A stretch of 32,866 nucleotides of DNA from VFZP01 sp043730365. GTDB taxonomy: Bacteria; Acidobacteriota; Terriglobia; Bryobacterales; Bryobacteraceae. The notes below the pieces were generated by a model. The model made no database searches. It worked only from the letters and a program-made list of their open reading frames with translations, and was not told the origin of the DNA. The DNA is taken from NCBI GenBank assembly GCA_043730365.1, contig JAYTKJ010000012.1:1-32866 (forward strand), read 5' to 3'. Positions 6,734 to 15,426 of the stretch are shown one piece after another. Made by a program: the position numbers and the translations under genes. How positions within the stretch are numbered: the first letter of the stretch is position 1; each line of letters begins with the position of its first letter.

Positions 6734-9633
6734 CTCACGCCTTTGTCACAATCGCGATTCCGTTCCCTTCACTCCATCGTGCCGCCGTGGAAGCGGCGCT
6801 CGATGCGATGGGCAACCCGGCCATAAAAGACATCCGGGACCTATTGCGGACGAAGGGGATTCACTTCAGCAGTGGGACGGTAGTGGCCGCCGAAGGTGCC
6901 GCCGATCCTGACCATCTGGTGCTGGAATTTTCCGCCGACGGCGACGAAGCTTCTGCCGTGGCGGTTTATGCCGGCGCCCTCGCTGAGCCCCTGCGGCCCG
7001 TGCTGGTGGCAACGCACGCCTATCCGGGATCCATGGGCTTGGCGGATTTCGTTTCCCGCCACATTGTGCGCACCAGCCAGAGCCTCTTCGGAACCCCAGG
7101 ATTAAACTTCACCGGATCGCCGGGCATGACCGTGCCGAGGATTCTTGCCGAGTGGGAGCTGGCGCGGGCGATTCGAAAGATTTTTGACGACGTGCCGCCT
7201 ACCGGTTCCCCGCTAGCCATCGTGCGCGGCGTGCGCGAGCAAGTTGCTAAGAACACCGAACTGGCGCCCCTCCTCATTCCCGAACCCACGCCGCTGCTGG
7301 CGCCGGGGATCCTGCCTCTTCCCCCCGCCGACCCTCCACTTCAGACGATTGCCAAGCTGGCGGCCAAGGCCGTTCTAAACTTCTTCTGGCCCTTGCTGGT
7401 GTTGGGCTCGGCGATCACCGCTTGGTTCGTTTGGCTGGCGTGTCAAGCCGGCGGCGGCTGGAGCTATGTAGTGGCCGCGTTCTCCGGCTTGGGGCTGACG
7501 ATTGCCTTGCTTTTGGCGGTGGCGATCCTGCTGTACTTCGGTCTTCGGCGAAGAGAGAAGGCCGACGTGCCGGATAACAGCGTGCCCAACCAGGCGGTGC
7601 TGGCCGAAGTGGTGCGGCGCGAGGACACCCACAGCATCGTGCAGAACCATCTGGCCGGCGTGTCGATCATGAAGGCTGGCTGGCTGCGGCGATTCATGCT
7701 AAGACTGGTGTTCTGGGGCGTGGGACAACTCGCGCCGCTCTACCGGCCCGGTTATCTGGGCGACATCGGCACCATTCATTTCGCACGCTGGGTGCTGCTG
7801 CCCCACACCAACCGCCTCTTGTTCTTTTCCAACTATGGCGGAAGTTGGGAAAGCTATCTGGAGGATTTCGTCACCAAGGCTTCGGTCGGGTTGACTGGCG
7901 TGTGGAGCAACACGCTGGGATTTCCGAAGACCGAGAACCTGATCCAGAAAGGCGCCACCGATGGCGATCGGTTCAAGCGCTGGGCCCGCCGTCAACAGCA
8001 GCCCACGCGCTTCTGGTACACAGCCTATCCGCACGCGTCGACGGCCCGAATTCGGGTTAATGCGGCCATTCGAGCGGGGCTGTGCTCGGCGTCGACAGAA
8101 GATGAGGCGGCGGCTTGGCTGACTTGTTTCGGGACGCGGCTGGCGCCTCCGTCGCAAATTGAAACCTCCGAGGTGCAGACCATTCTCTTTGGCGGGCTGA
8201 AGCATCATCCGTTCGCCACTTGCCTGCTGCTTCGTCTGCCTGATGATCCCGCCAAGACCCGGGCTTGGCTGGCGGACGTCAGCGGACGGATTACGTTCGG
8301 GGACCAACCGCCGCAGGACCGAGTCAATCTGCTCGCGCTCAGCGCCAGCGGATTTTCCAAGCTCGGGATGCCGGAGAGCTTGCTGAATCAGTTCTCTCTG
8401 CCGTTCCGGCAAGGGATGGAGAAGCGATCCCGCATCCTGGCCGATACGGGCGACGACAAGCCCGAGAAATGGACCTGGGGATATGGGGACAAATCCGTCG
8501 ACGCGGCTTTCCTGATCTACTGCAGCAAGGAGACGGGCGCGCAACTCGAGGCCATCGCCGCCACGGAAATCACCAAGCTGACTGCCTTGGGTGGGCGGCA
8601 AGTGGCGGAGGTGCCACTCCAATCGCTGCTTGAACGCGAAGTGAAGGGCCGCCCCTTCCCGGCCGAGCCGTTCGGGTTTGCCGATGGCGTCTCACAACCA
8701 ATCATTCGGGGGACCCGGCGATGGATCACCGGAGAGAACCAGATCCACACCGTCGAGCCCGGCGAGTTTATTCTCGGGTACCCGGACAATCATGGCTATC
8801 TGCCGCTGTCGCCCGCCGTGACGGCGATGGACGACGCCCGCAATATTCTCCCGGCGATCGATGCCACCCATTCGCGCACCGATCTTCCCCACTTCAATCA
8901 GAGCGGCGCCAATCAGGATCGCGATCTGGGACGCAACGGCTCGTACTTCGTGATCCGGCAATTGGAGCAGGACGCCAGCGCTTTTCACACGTACGTGAAG
9001 GAAACCGCCTTGCAGCCTGGCGTAATTCTGGGAGCGCCGCCGGAAGCAAACTCGCCTCAGCGGAGGGAGCTTTGGATTGGCGCCAAGATGATCGGCCGCT
9101 GGAAGGATGGCACGTCGCTCGTGCGCTTTCCGCATCGGCCCGGCACAGGCTGGGACGGCGAGTTCCCGCAGACCCGGCCAGACAACGGTTTCCTCTACGG
9201 GGCCGAAGACCCCACCGGCCAGGCGTGCCCATTCGGGTCCCACGTGCGCCGCTCCAATCCGCGCGACAGCCAGAAGCCCGGCTCGGTGGAACAACTCGCC
9301 ATCACTAACCGGCATCGCTTGCTCCGCGTGGGCCGCTTCTTCAAGACGAGGTCTCAGGGATATGGCCTGCTGTTCATGTGCGCCAATGGCGACCTGGAAC
9401 GTCAGTTCGAATTCATCCAACAAACCTGGAGTATGGCTCCGCAATTCCACGGATTGGAAAATGAGGTGGACCCGGTGCTGGGGCGCGGGATGAAGATGGG
9501 CCGCCTGACCGTGCCCACTCCGAACGGCCCCTTGCAGTTGAAAGGCATTCCCGATCTGGTGAAAGTGTCAGGAGGTGGATACTTCTTTCTGCCTTCGAGA
9601 CGGGCCCTCATCTATCTGGCCGGGGCATCGTAG
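6730..9633 (+). CDS. Membrane-anchored DyP-type haem peroxidase with long N-terminal extension
   Basis: A 967-residue protein about twice to three times normal DyP length. The peroxidase part (about 490-967) shows GFADGVSQP (649-657), with the catalytic Asp of the GxxDG motif at D652. It also has CPFGSHVRRSNPRD (833-846), with proximal haem His at H838, and GLLFMCANGDLERQFEFIQ towards the end. The N-terminal half has a 1-155 region of unknown type and two strong hydrophobic segments (about 214-238 and 244-271). A second distinctive region around 300-450 includes HFARWVLLPHTNRLLFFSNY and GSWESYLEDF. There is no Tat signal, so anchoring through the internal segments is likely. The start is fixed by the 4-nt overlap with the P450 stop and a GGAGGAGG ribosome site at 6713-6720. 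It probably acts with the P450 on a shared substrate or peroxide pool; this is inference. Confidence 0.9.
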   Translation: MTHAFVTIAIPFPSLHRAAVEAALDAMGNPAIKDIRDLLRTKGIHFSSGTVVAAEGAADPDHLVLEFSADGDEASAVAVYAGALAEPLRPVLVATHAYPGSMGLADFVSRHIVRTSQSLFGTPGLNFTGSPGMTVPRILAEWELARAIRKIFDDVPPTGSPLAIVRGVREQVAKNTELAPLLIPEPTPLLAPGILPLPPADPPLQTIAKLAAKAVLNFFWPLLVLGSAITAWFVWLACQAGGGWSYVVAAFSGLGLTIALLLAVAILLYFGLRRREKADVPDNSVPNQAVLAEVVRREDTHSIVQNHLAGVSIMKAGWLRRFMLRLVFWGVGQLAPLYRPGYLGDIGTIHFARWVLLPHTNRLLFFSNYGGSWESYLEDFVTKASVGLTGVWSNTLGFPKTENLIQKGATDGDRFKRWARRQQQPTRFWYTAYPHASTARIRVNAAIRAGLCSASTEDEAAAWLTCFGTRLAPPSQIETSEVQTILFGGLKHHPFATCLLLRLPDDPAKTRAWLADVSGRITFGDQPPQDRVNLLALSASGFSKLGMPESLLNQFSLPFRQGMEKRSRILADTGDDKPEKWTWGYGDKSVDAAFLIYCSKETGAQLEAIAATEITKLTALGGRQVAEVPLQSLLEREVKGRPFPAEPFGFADGVSQPIIRGTRRWITGENQIHTVEPGEFILGYPDNHGYLPLSPAVTAMDDARNILPAIDATHSRTDLPHFNQSGANQDRDLGRNGSYFVIRQLEQDASAFHTYVKETALQPGVILGAPPEANSPQRRELWIGAKMIGRWKDGTSLVRFPHRPGTGWDGEFPQTRPDNGFLYGAEDPTGQACPFGSHVRRSNPRDSQKPGSVEQLAITNRHRLLRVGRFFKTRSQGYGLLFMCANGDLERQFEFIQQTWSMAPQFHGLENEVDPVLGRGMKMGRLTVPTPNGPLQLKGIPDLVKVSGGGYFFLPSRRALIYLAGAS

Positions 9634-9703
9634 CCATCCCTGCAGCGCACGAACTGTTGGCATATACTCGAAGGGTTTGAAATCGCCGCTACGGAGAAGC
9701 GCT

Positions 9704-12700
9704 ATGCCACGGTTGCTTGGGTCTGCCGCTTGCCTTTTGCTCCTGTTTGCCGGAGCAATCTACGGTCAAATCACGGGAGGAGCGTTCACCGGGTTGGTCA
9801 CCGATGCCAGCGGCGCGGTTGTCGCCGACGCGCGGGTTGAAGCCAGGAACGTTGCCACCAATGTCGCCAGCACCACGTCCACCAACGATCAAGGACTGTA
9901 CGACTTCCCGCTGCTGCCCGCCGGCCGCTACGTGATCAGCGTCGAAAAGCCGGGCTTCCAGCGCGCGACCACTGGCGAGCTTCAGTTGAACTCAGGCAAT
10001 CGGCCCAAGATCGACGTGGCGTTGAAGATCGGCGAAGTGTCGCAGTCCGTGGAGGTGCTCAGCGCGGTTCCTTTGGTTAACGCGACCTCTCAGTCACTGG
10101 GCACCGTGGTGGACTCGCAGAAAGTACGCGACTTGCCGCTGAACGGCCGCACGTTCACCCAACTGCTGGTTCTGCAACCGGGAGTCAGCATGTCCGGCGG
10201 CAATGCCAACCGTGGCGGCGTGGAGTTGAATGGGTCATCCGGTCTGGGCAACAACTGGCTGATGGACGGGGTGGATATGTCGTTCGGCGAGAACAACGGC
10301 GTGGGGATTGGCGGCGTGGGCGGCAGCGGTACGGTGATCAACTCCCTCAGCATTGAAGCGCTGGAGGAGTTCAAGGTGACCACGAACGCGTTTTCCGCCG
10401 AGTATGGCCGCGCCACCGGCGGAGTGATTAACCTCACCACTAAGTCCGGCACTAATCAGTATCACGGCACGCTGCTCTATTTCATGCGCAACGACAAGCT
10501 GGATGCCAATAACTACTTCTCCAACCGAGCCAGGCTGGGTAAGCCGCCGCTCCGCCACAATCAGTACGGCGGAAATTTCGGCGGGCCGGTGATCAAGAAC
10601 AAGCTGTTCTTCTTCTACAATTTTGAAGGCGACACGATCCGCCGCGGCCGCACGATTTCCGGCACAGTGCCCACGCCTCTGTACCTTGGCCTGCTCAAGA
10701 ACTCCAAGATGCGGGACCACCTTTCGAAGATGCCCAACACGTTCGAGCCGACGGCCAATCCGTGGATCGGCCAACACTTCCGTAACGACCGGCAGAAGGT
10801 GAATGAGGTGACCCACATCGGGCGGGTCGACTACAACATCGGCAGTCATCGCCTCTCCGGGCGCATGAACTATAACACCCAGGATGTATTCAATCCTCAG
10901 TTACGCCAGGATGTTCGCCAGCAGTTTCCGCTGCGCCAGCGCAATGTGATGGGCTCAGATTTTTGGGTGATTTCGCCGCGCACTTCCATCGAAATGCGGG
11001 TCGGGTTCAACCGGACCGGTGTGATTCGCGGCCCCGATGACGGACGCCAGAAGCCAGGGCCGCAGGCGGGCTATGTCTCCATCGCCGGCCTGACGGGCGG
11101 CAGTGACTTACAGGATCAGCTCGGAACATTCACCGATGTCTACACCGGCGTGGCCAACCTGACCCACATTCGCGGCGCGCACACCTTCAAGGCGGGTGTT
11201 GAGATCCGCTCCACCGATAGTTATCGCGATCAGTTCGGCAACCCGCGTAACTATTACAACTCGCTCCAGGATGCCATTGATGACAAGCCGTTTCAGGTTG
11301 AGATGTACTTCGGGAATCCGAAGGGTGGGTATAAGTTCAAGGGGTATGCAGCGTATCTTCAGGACGATTGGCGAGTAAGCCGCCGCCTGCAGTTGAACCT
11401 CGGGCTTCGCTACGAATACTATCAGCCCTTCAGCGGACCCATCGGTCTGGCCAGCCGTAATCCGCTCGGTCCGCGCGGCAATAAGGGAGACGCTGTTTGG
11501 AATGCCGACCGAAATAACTTCGGACCCCGCCTGGGCTTGGTATGGGACGTTTTCGGTACCTCGAAGACGATCATGCGCCTCGGCGCCGGGATGACTTACA
11601 TCGGCCCCCAACCATTTTTCTTCTACGATGCGGCGTGGATCAGCGCCCGAGTTCCCTTCGCTCCCCAAGTGAGCGTGATCGACATTCCGCCGAGCCTGCA
11701 GCCGGTGACCTTCCCGTTCCCTATCTCCTTCATCCAGGCCGTTCGCCAAGATCCGTCTCTCGTACCCAACGGCCTGCAGCCAGGCTTGCTGGCGCCAGAC
11801 CCGGCGCACCGCGACGAGTACGCACTCCAAGGCAACTACTCCATCCAGCAACAGGTGAGCAGCACCATGGCCGTGCAAGCTTCCTACGTCTTAAATCGCG
11901 CGGCGAAACTCTACAGCTCGCGATTGATCAATCCGATCAACCCCGCTACCGGCCGCCGCGATGCCGGCCAGGACATCGGCGCCGCGTGGCTGCAGGATTT
12001 CGGCGCCAACATGACGTACCATGCCTTGCAACTGTCGGCCAACAAGCGTCTCAGCAAGGGCCTCAATTTCGATTTCTACTACACGCTGTCGAAGGGCATG
12101 CAGTACAACAATGCCGATAATTCTTTCGTGCGCGACTCGATTACGCAGGACTTCAACTGGATCGCCGGATCCCGAGGCCCCAAGGTCACGGACGTTCGCC
12201 ACCGCGTCACCGCAGTTTATTCGTATGAGATTCCCGCGGGCGCTTTCGCCAGAAACGGCGTTGCCAAGAACATGTTCGGCGGCTGGACCGTCCAAGGCAT
12301 TATGGGATACCGCGCCGGGTTCCCCCTCAACGTCGTTACAGGGCGAGATAACGTTGGTACCGGTAGGCCGGACGGCCAGCGCCCAGATGCTGTATCGGGT
12401 CAGGATCCTTACCTCGCCGCATCCGATCGGCTGCTGCTGCTCAACCGCGCCGCCTATGATTTCGACACTGTGCGCACCCAGCGCCGCTATGGAAATCTGG
12501 GCTACAACAGGGTTCGCGGCCCTGACGCGTTCACGTGGGATGCGTCCGTCAACAAGTGGTTCACCATCCGCGAAGGCCACCGGTTGAACTTCCGGTTTGA
12601 GATGTTTAACTGGATGAATCATACGGTGCTCGGCAACCCCAGCACGAACGGCGTGGACGCCAACTTTGGCCGCGTGACCGGCGTGGCGGTCGACCCCCGC

Positions 12701-12733
12701 AACATCCAGTTCGGGCTGAAGTATCTGTTCTAG
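9704..12733 (+). CDS. Oar-like TonB-dependent receptor with carboxypeptidase-regulatory domain
   Basis: Complete outer-membrane receptor of 1009 residues. The start is ATG 9704, preceded by GGAG at 9693-9696 and followed by a signal peptide (MPRLLGSAACLLLLFAGAIYG); the frame is open upstream but that part overlaps the DyP gene. Mature order: CarboxypepD_reg-like beta-sandwich (about 23-115; GLYDFPLLPAGRYVISV), plug (about 120-270; LNGRTFTQLLVLQPGVS, NWLMDGVD, AEYGRATGGVINLTTKSG), then a long barrel ending in KYLF. It lies 70 nt behind the DyP gene; a TATACT -10-like box at 9663-9668 in that gap suggests its own promoter, although read-through is possible. A small hairpin follows the stop. Ligand unknown; Acidobacteriota carry many such receptors, often linked to polymer or peptide uptake. 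Confidence 0.93.
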   Translation: MPRLLGSAACLLLLFAGAIYGQITGGAFTGLVTDASGAVVADARVEARNVATNVASTTSTNDQGLYDFPLLPAGRYVISVEKPGFQRATTGELQLNSGNRPKIDVALKIGEVSQSVEVLSAVPLVNATSQSLGTVVDSQKVRDLPLNGRTFTQLLVLQPGVSMSGGNANRGGVELNGSSGLGNNWLMDGVDMSFGENNGVGIGGVGGSGTVINSLSIEALEEFKVTTNAFSAEYGRATGGVINLTTKSGTNQYHGTLLYFMRNDKLDANNYFSNRARLGKPPLRHNQYGGNFGGPVIKNKLFFFYNFEGDTIRRGRTISGTVPTPLYLGLLKNSKMRDHLSKMPNTFEPTANPWIGQHFRNDRQKVNEVTHIGRVDYNIGSHRLSGRMNYNTQDVFNPQLRQDVRQQFPLRQRNVMGSDFWVISPRTSIEMRVGFNRTGVIRGPDDGRQKPGPQAGYVSIAGLTGGSDLQDQLGTFTDVYTGVANLTHIRGAHTFKAGVEIRSTDSYRDQFGNPRNYYNSLQDAIDDKPFQVEMYFGNPKGGYKFKGYAAYLQDDWRVSRRLQLNLGLRYEYYQPFSGPIGLASRNPLGPRGNKGDAVWNADRNNFGPRLGLVWDVFGTSKTIMRLGAGMTYIGPQPFFFYDAAWISARVPFAPQVSVIDIPPSLQPVTFPFPISFIQAVRQDPSLVPNGLQPGLLAPDPAHRDEYALQGNYSIQQQVSSTMAVQASYVLNRAAKLYSSRLINPINPATGRRDAGQDIGAAWLQDFGANMTYHALQLSANKRLSKGLNFDFYYTLSKGMQYNNADNSFVRDSITQDFNWIAGSRGPKVTDVRHRVTAVYSYEIPAGAFARNGVAKNMFGGWTVQGIMGYRAGFPLNVVTGRDNVGTGRPDGQRPDAVSGQDPYLAASDRLLLLNRAAYDFDTVRTQRRYGNLGYNRVRGPDAFTWDASVNKWFTIREGHRLNFRFEMFNWMNHTVLGNPSTNGVDANFGRVTGVAVDPRNIQFGLKYLF

Positions 12734-12738
12734 CAGGC

Positions 12739-12757
12739 TTGCCCAGTTTCTGGGCGA
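12739..12757 (+). terminator. Short hairpin after the second receptor
   Basis: TTGCCCAG (12739-12746) and CTGGGCGA (12750-12757) pair around a TTT loop: six Watson-Crick pairs, then one G-T wobble and one A-T pair. It begins 5 nt after the stop codon. There is no U-tract, so it may be a weak terminator or a 3'-end stabiliser. Confidence 0.45.
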
Positions 12758-12891
12758 ACACGAGAATCTCAATCAGGGGGCCCTTGGGTGATCGCCAGTT
12801 TTCGCCGGACTTCGCCGCGCTAACGCCGCCCGGCCCACGGTCTACCGCGTCAATAATTGACGGACAATAGAGTTGGGGACCCCTCAGCAAA

Positions 12892-14103
12892 GTGACTACT
12901 GGCCCACGGGCAAGCTGGAATCCGCTCCGCTGCGGCGGCACTGCGCTGCCGACACCGCTCCTGCTTATGGCCAAGCTGGTGGCCGTCACGTATATGCTGG
13001 GGACTGACCGGGTAATGCCGGTGCCGTTCCTGCCCTTCCTCACGCCGCTGGACGCCTTTGCCGGCTCGCCCGCTTTTGCCGCGTTGCTCCAGATTCTCTT
13101 CTACACATCCGGCGTGCTCCTGGTATTCAACCGATGGCCGCGCGCGAGCGCCTTCGTGATGGGCTGCGTCGCGCTAACAGCCGTGATGTCGTCCAAGGCC
13201 TACTACGGCAACAACAAGCTTTGTGCCGGTACGCTCCTGTTTCTCACGGGGCTCTACCATCCGCGGACCGGCCCGTGGCTGCTCCGCCTGCAACTGGCGA
13301 TCGTCTACTTCGGGGCGGGCCTCAACAAGGCGTTCGACCCTGACTGGCACAACGGCCAGTTCTTTCATCACTGGGGCGGCGAGCGCCTAGCACAGCCGCT
13401 CTATCTTTGGGTGAGCGCACTGTTTCCGCCGCTGATGTTGGCCAAGCTCGTCTCCTGGTTCACCATCGTCACCGAACTTGGGTTGGCCGCCGCGTTTCTA
13501 ATTCCCCGCACGTGGCCGGTGGCCATCTGGGTCAGCCTGATCTTTCACGCCTCGCTGCTTGAATTCACCGGCAGCACCTTCAACATGTTTTTCTACGCCA
13601 TGGAGGCCGCGGTGCTGGCATTCGCCATCTGGCCGCGCGAGTTGATCGTGATTTTTGACGGGGACTGCGGTATCTGTAACAGGATCCGGGAGTGGCTGCA
13701 GCGCATTGATTTTGAGGAAGGCGGCGCGATCGCCTGGAAGACCCTGCAAAGCGGTGTGGGAGACCGGTTCGGAATCCCCCGCGCGGCGCTCGAAGAGCGG
13801 CTCCATCTGGCGGCCGATGGACGCATCTCCAGCGGCTTCCGCGCCTGTAAGCTGATTCTGCTCTACAACCCGGCGTTCTACCTGGCGGTGGCCCTGTTGC
13901 TGGCGGCGCCGGGCAATGCGTCATGGGCGTCGTGGTGGCGACGCATCGTGGTGGCGCTGCTGCTCGCCTTCTTCTTCCCGCTGTTTAACCCGATCGGCGA
14001 ACGCGCCTACGATTGGGTGGCGCGCAACCGTTACCGGTTCTCCAGCGATGGCGGGGCTTGCGCGATCGAGCCCGGTAGCGGCGGCGCGACTCAACCCCGC
14101 TAA
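12892..14103 (+). CDS. HTTM-like membrane protein fused to a DCC (DUF393) thiol-oxidoreductase domain
   Basis: A polytopic inner-membrane protein of 403 residues. The first ~250 residues carry several hydrophobic helices and resemble the HTTM (vitamin-K-carboxylase-like) membrane domain, with YYGNNKLCAGTLLFLTGLY and a histidine-containing DWHNGQFFHH loop. Residues 252-320 form a DUF393 domain with the DxDCxxC signature DGDCGIC (256-262), a thioredoxin-like thiol/disulfide motif. Two more hydrophobic stretches follow (about 322-340 and 350-366). The start is uncertain: GTG 12892 is given, and ATG 12967 would remove 25 residues before the first helix. HTTM and DCC genes are often neighbours or fused in bacteria, suggesting a redox or carboxylation partnership, but the substrate is unknown. 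The stop overlaps the convergent gene stop by 4 nt. Confidence 0.8.
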   Translation: MTTGPRASWNPLRCGGTALPTPLLLMAKLVAVTYMLGTDRVMPVPFLPFLTPLDAFAGSPAFAALLQILFYTSGVLLVFNRWPRASAFVMGCVALTAVMSSKAYYGNNKLCAGTLLFLTGLYHPRTGPWLLRLQLAIVYFGAGLNKAFDPDWHNGQFFHHWGGERLAQPLYLWVSALFPPLMLAKLVSWFTIVTELGLAAAFLIPRTWPVAIWVSLIFHASLLEFTGSTFNMFFYAMEAAVLAFAIWPRELIVIFDGDCGICNRIREWLQRIDFEEGGAIAWKTLQSGVGDRFGIPRAALEERLHLAADGRISSGFRACKLILLYNPAFYLAVALLLAAPGNASWASWWRRIVVALLLAFFFPLFNPIGERAYDWVARNRYRFSSDGGACAIEPGSGGATQPR

Positions 14104-14687
14104 CGTTTCTTCCGCATGGAACCGAGCCGTTCGTCGGCATCGGCTACCGAAAAGTCATTCTTGTCGATCGGACCGCCCACCCACTCCAGCATCTCGGCGT
14201 ATTCAGGATCCTTGGGGTTGCTCAACAGCTTCAGCAGATCGTAGTAGCCGCCCAGCCCACCGCAATCCTCAGGTGGACAGTGGCCTTTGCCGGCCGTGCA
14301 GATCGGATAAGCGAGCGCTGCGTCCGGCGCCAGAATCTTTTCCGTCACGATCGCATGCTCCCAGCCGTCCCCGAAATCATAGGTGTAATTCAATCTGGCT
14401 TTCACCCAGCCCAACACGGCGGACAACTTGGTCTTGCGCTCGCTGGTGGGCGGCGGCAAGCCTCCAAAATCGTCATCCGGGTCTGGCGGTCCGTATCGCT
14501 CATTGCCCGCCGTGAACTCATGAAGATGGCACTCTTGCCACCCGAACACCAGTTGAATGGCGTCGTGCAATTGTGCCAGGCTCATGCTGGCCGGCGCCAG
14601 GATGCGGCGCCAGATCGGCGGATTTGAGCTCCCGACCAAAGTGATTTTGAGCTGATAGATGTCGCCGGACGTTTCGCTGGTCTTCAT
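14100..14687 (-). CDS. Plasmid pRiA4b ORF-3-like family protein
   Basis: A 195-residue soluble protein matching the pRiA4b ORF-3-like family. It has the characteristic IYQLKITLVGSSNPPIWRRI start, LAQLHDAIQLVFGWQECHLHEF, YTYDFGDGWEHAIVTEKI, and a Cys-rich CPPEDCGGLGGYYDLL segment. The family is named for a plasmid gene but is widespread on chromosomes, and no molecular function is established. A good ribosome site (GGGGAG, complement of 14697-14702) fixes the start at 14687. It is last in a minus-strand run behind the methyltransferase (27-nt gap) and the LytS-type kinase, so co-transcription is likely. It overlaps the convergent membrane-protein gene by 4 nt at the stops. Confidence 0.88.
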   Translation of the reverse strand: MKTSETSGDIYQLKITLVGSSNPPIWRRILAPASMSLAQLHDAIQLVFGWQECHLHEFTAGNERYGPPDPDDDFGGLPPPTSERKTKLSAVLGWVKARLNYTYDFGDGWEHAIVTEKILAPDAALAYPICTAGKGHCPPEDCGGLGGYYDLLKLLSNPKDPEYAEMLEWVGGPIDKNDFSVADADERLGSMRKKR

Positions 14688-14714
14688 TCTGCAAGCTCCC
14701 CAGTGGCGGCCTGT

Positions 14715-15410
14715 TTACCTCTTGACGATCTTAAGAACCCGCGACGGATACCCCGTCTGCTTAATCAACTGTTCCTGAACGATCTTGAACCCGGCGGTTC
14801 GCAGCATCTCGGCTCCCTCGGCCTGCACCTGCCGGCCCCAGAAGGCGGGTACCAGCGAACCGGCCACCTCATAGAGGTTGTTGAAGAACTCGGAATCGTT
14901 TTCGCCGATCAGAATCAACGAAAGCGAGCCCTTCGGTTTCAGCACGCGGCGGATCTCACTGAGCGTCAGCAGGATGTCGTTGCGCGAAAGCAGTTCCAGC
15001 AAATAGCAGCAGAAAACGGCGTCGAACGATTCGTCGCGGAACGGCAGGTAGCGCGCATCGACGGCGTGGCAATGCGATTGCGCCTTGGGGAAATCCTGCC
15101 GAACGTGCTTATGCGTCCGCGCGGCCATATTAGGCGAAAGGTCGATCCCGTAGGTCCGGCCTCCCCCGTTGGCTTTCACCAGCCGCCGGAACATTTCCCC
15201 GGACCCGGTCGCCACTTCCAGCACTTGCATGCCGTCTTCTACGCCTGCCATCTCCAGCGCCGTCTTGTGCGCTTTGGCATGGAAGAAGTAGGTGGAGAGC
15301 GGGTAAATCGTCGAGAGGATGTCGTAAACGCGGCGGGTACGGGCGGCAATCGTGCGGGGGAGACGGTCACGCGTTAAGGTAAGGACGTCGGAGTCTAAAA
15401 ATGGAGTCAT
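14715..15410 (-). CDS. Class I SAM-dependent methyltransferase (UbiE/Methyltransf_11 type)
   Basis: A cytosolic methyltransferase of 231 residues when started at ATG 15410 (MTPFLDSD). The frame extends to 15533, but that part lies inside the kinase gene and looks unlike the family. Motif I is VLEVATGSGE (63-72). The acidic ribose-binding residue is D90 in YGIDLSPNM. Motif II/III-like DARYLPFRDESFDAVFCCYLLE and LSEIRRVLKPKGSLSLI follow in order. This is the common ubiquinone/menaquinone-methyltransferase-like fold, but the substrate cannot be assigned; the C-terminal QEQLIKQTGYPSRVLKIVKR is not diagnostic. It follows the kinase by 16 nt on the same strand and is probably in its operon. The ribosome site is weak. 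Confidence 0.85.
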   Translation of the reverse strand: MTPFLDSDVLTLTRDRLPRTIAARTRRVYDILSTIYPLSTYFFHAKAHKTALEMAGVEDGMQVLEVATGSGEMFRRLVKANGGGRTYGIDLSPNMAARTHKHVRQDFPKAQSHCHAVDARYLPFRDESFDAVFCCYLLELLSRNDILLTLSEIRRVLKPKGSLSLILIGENDSEFFNNLYEVAGSLVPAFWGRQVQAEGAEMLRTAGFKIVQEQLIKQTGYPSRVLKIVKR

Positions 15411-15426
15411 CTCGGTAGGGGTTCCG

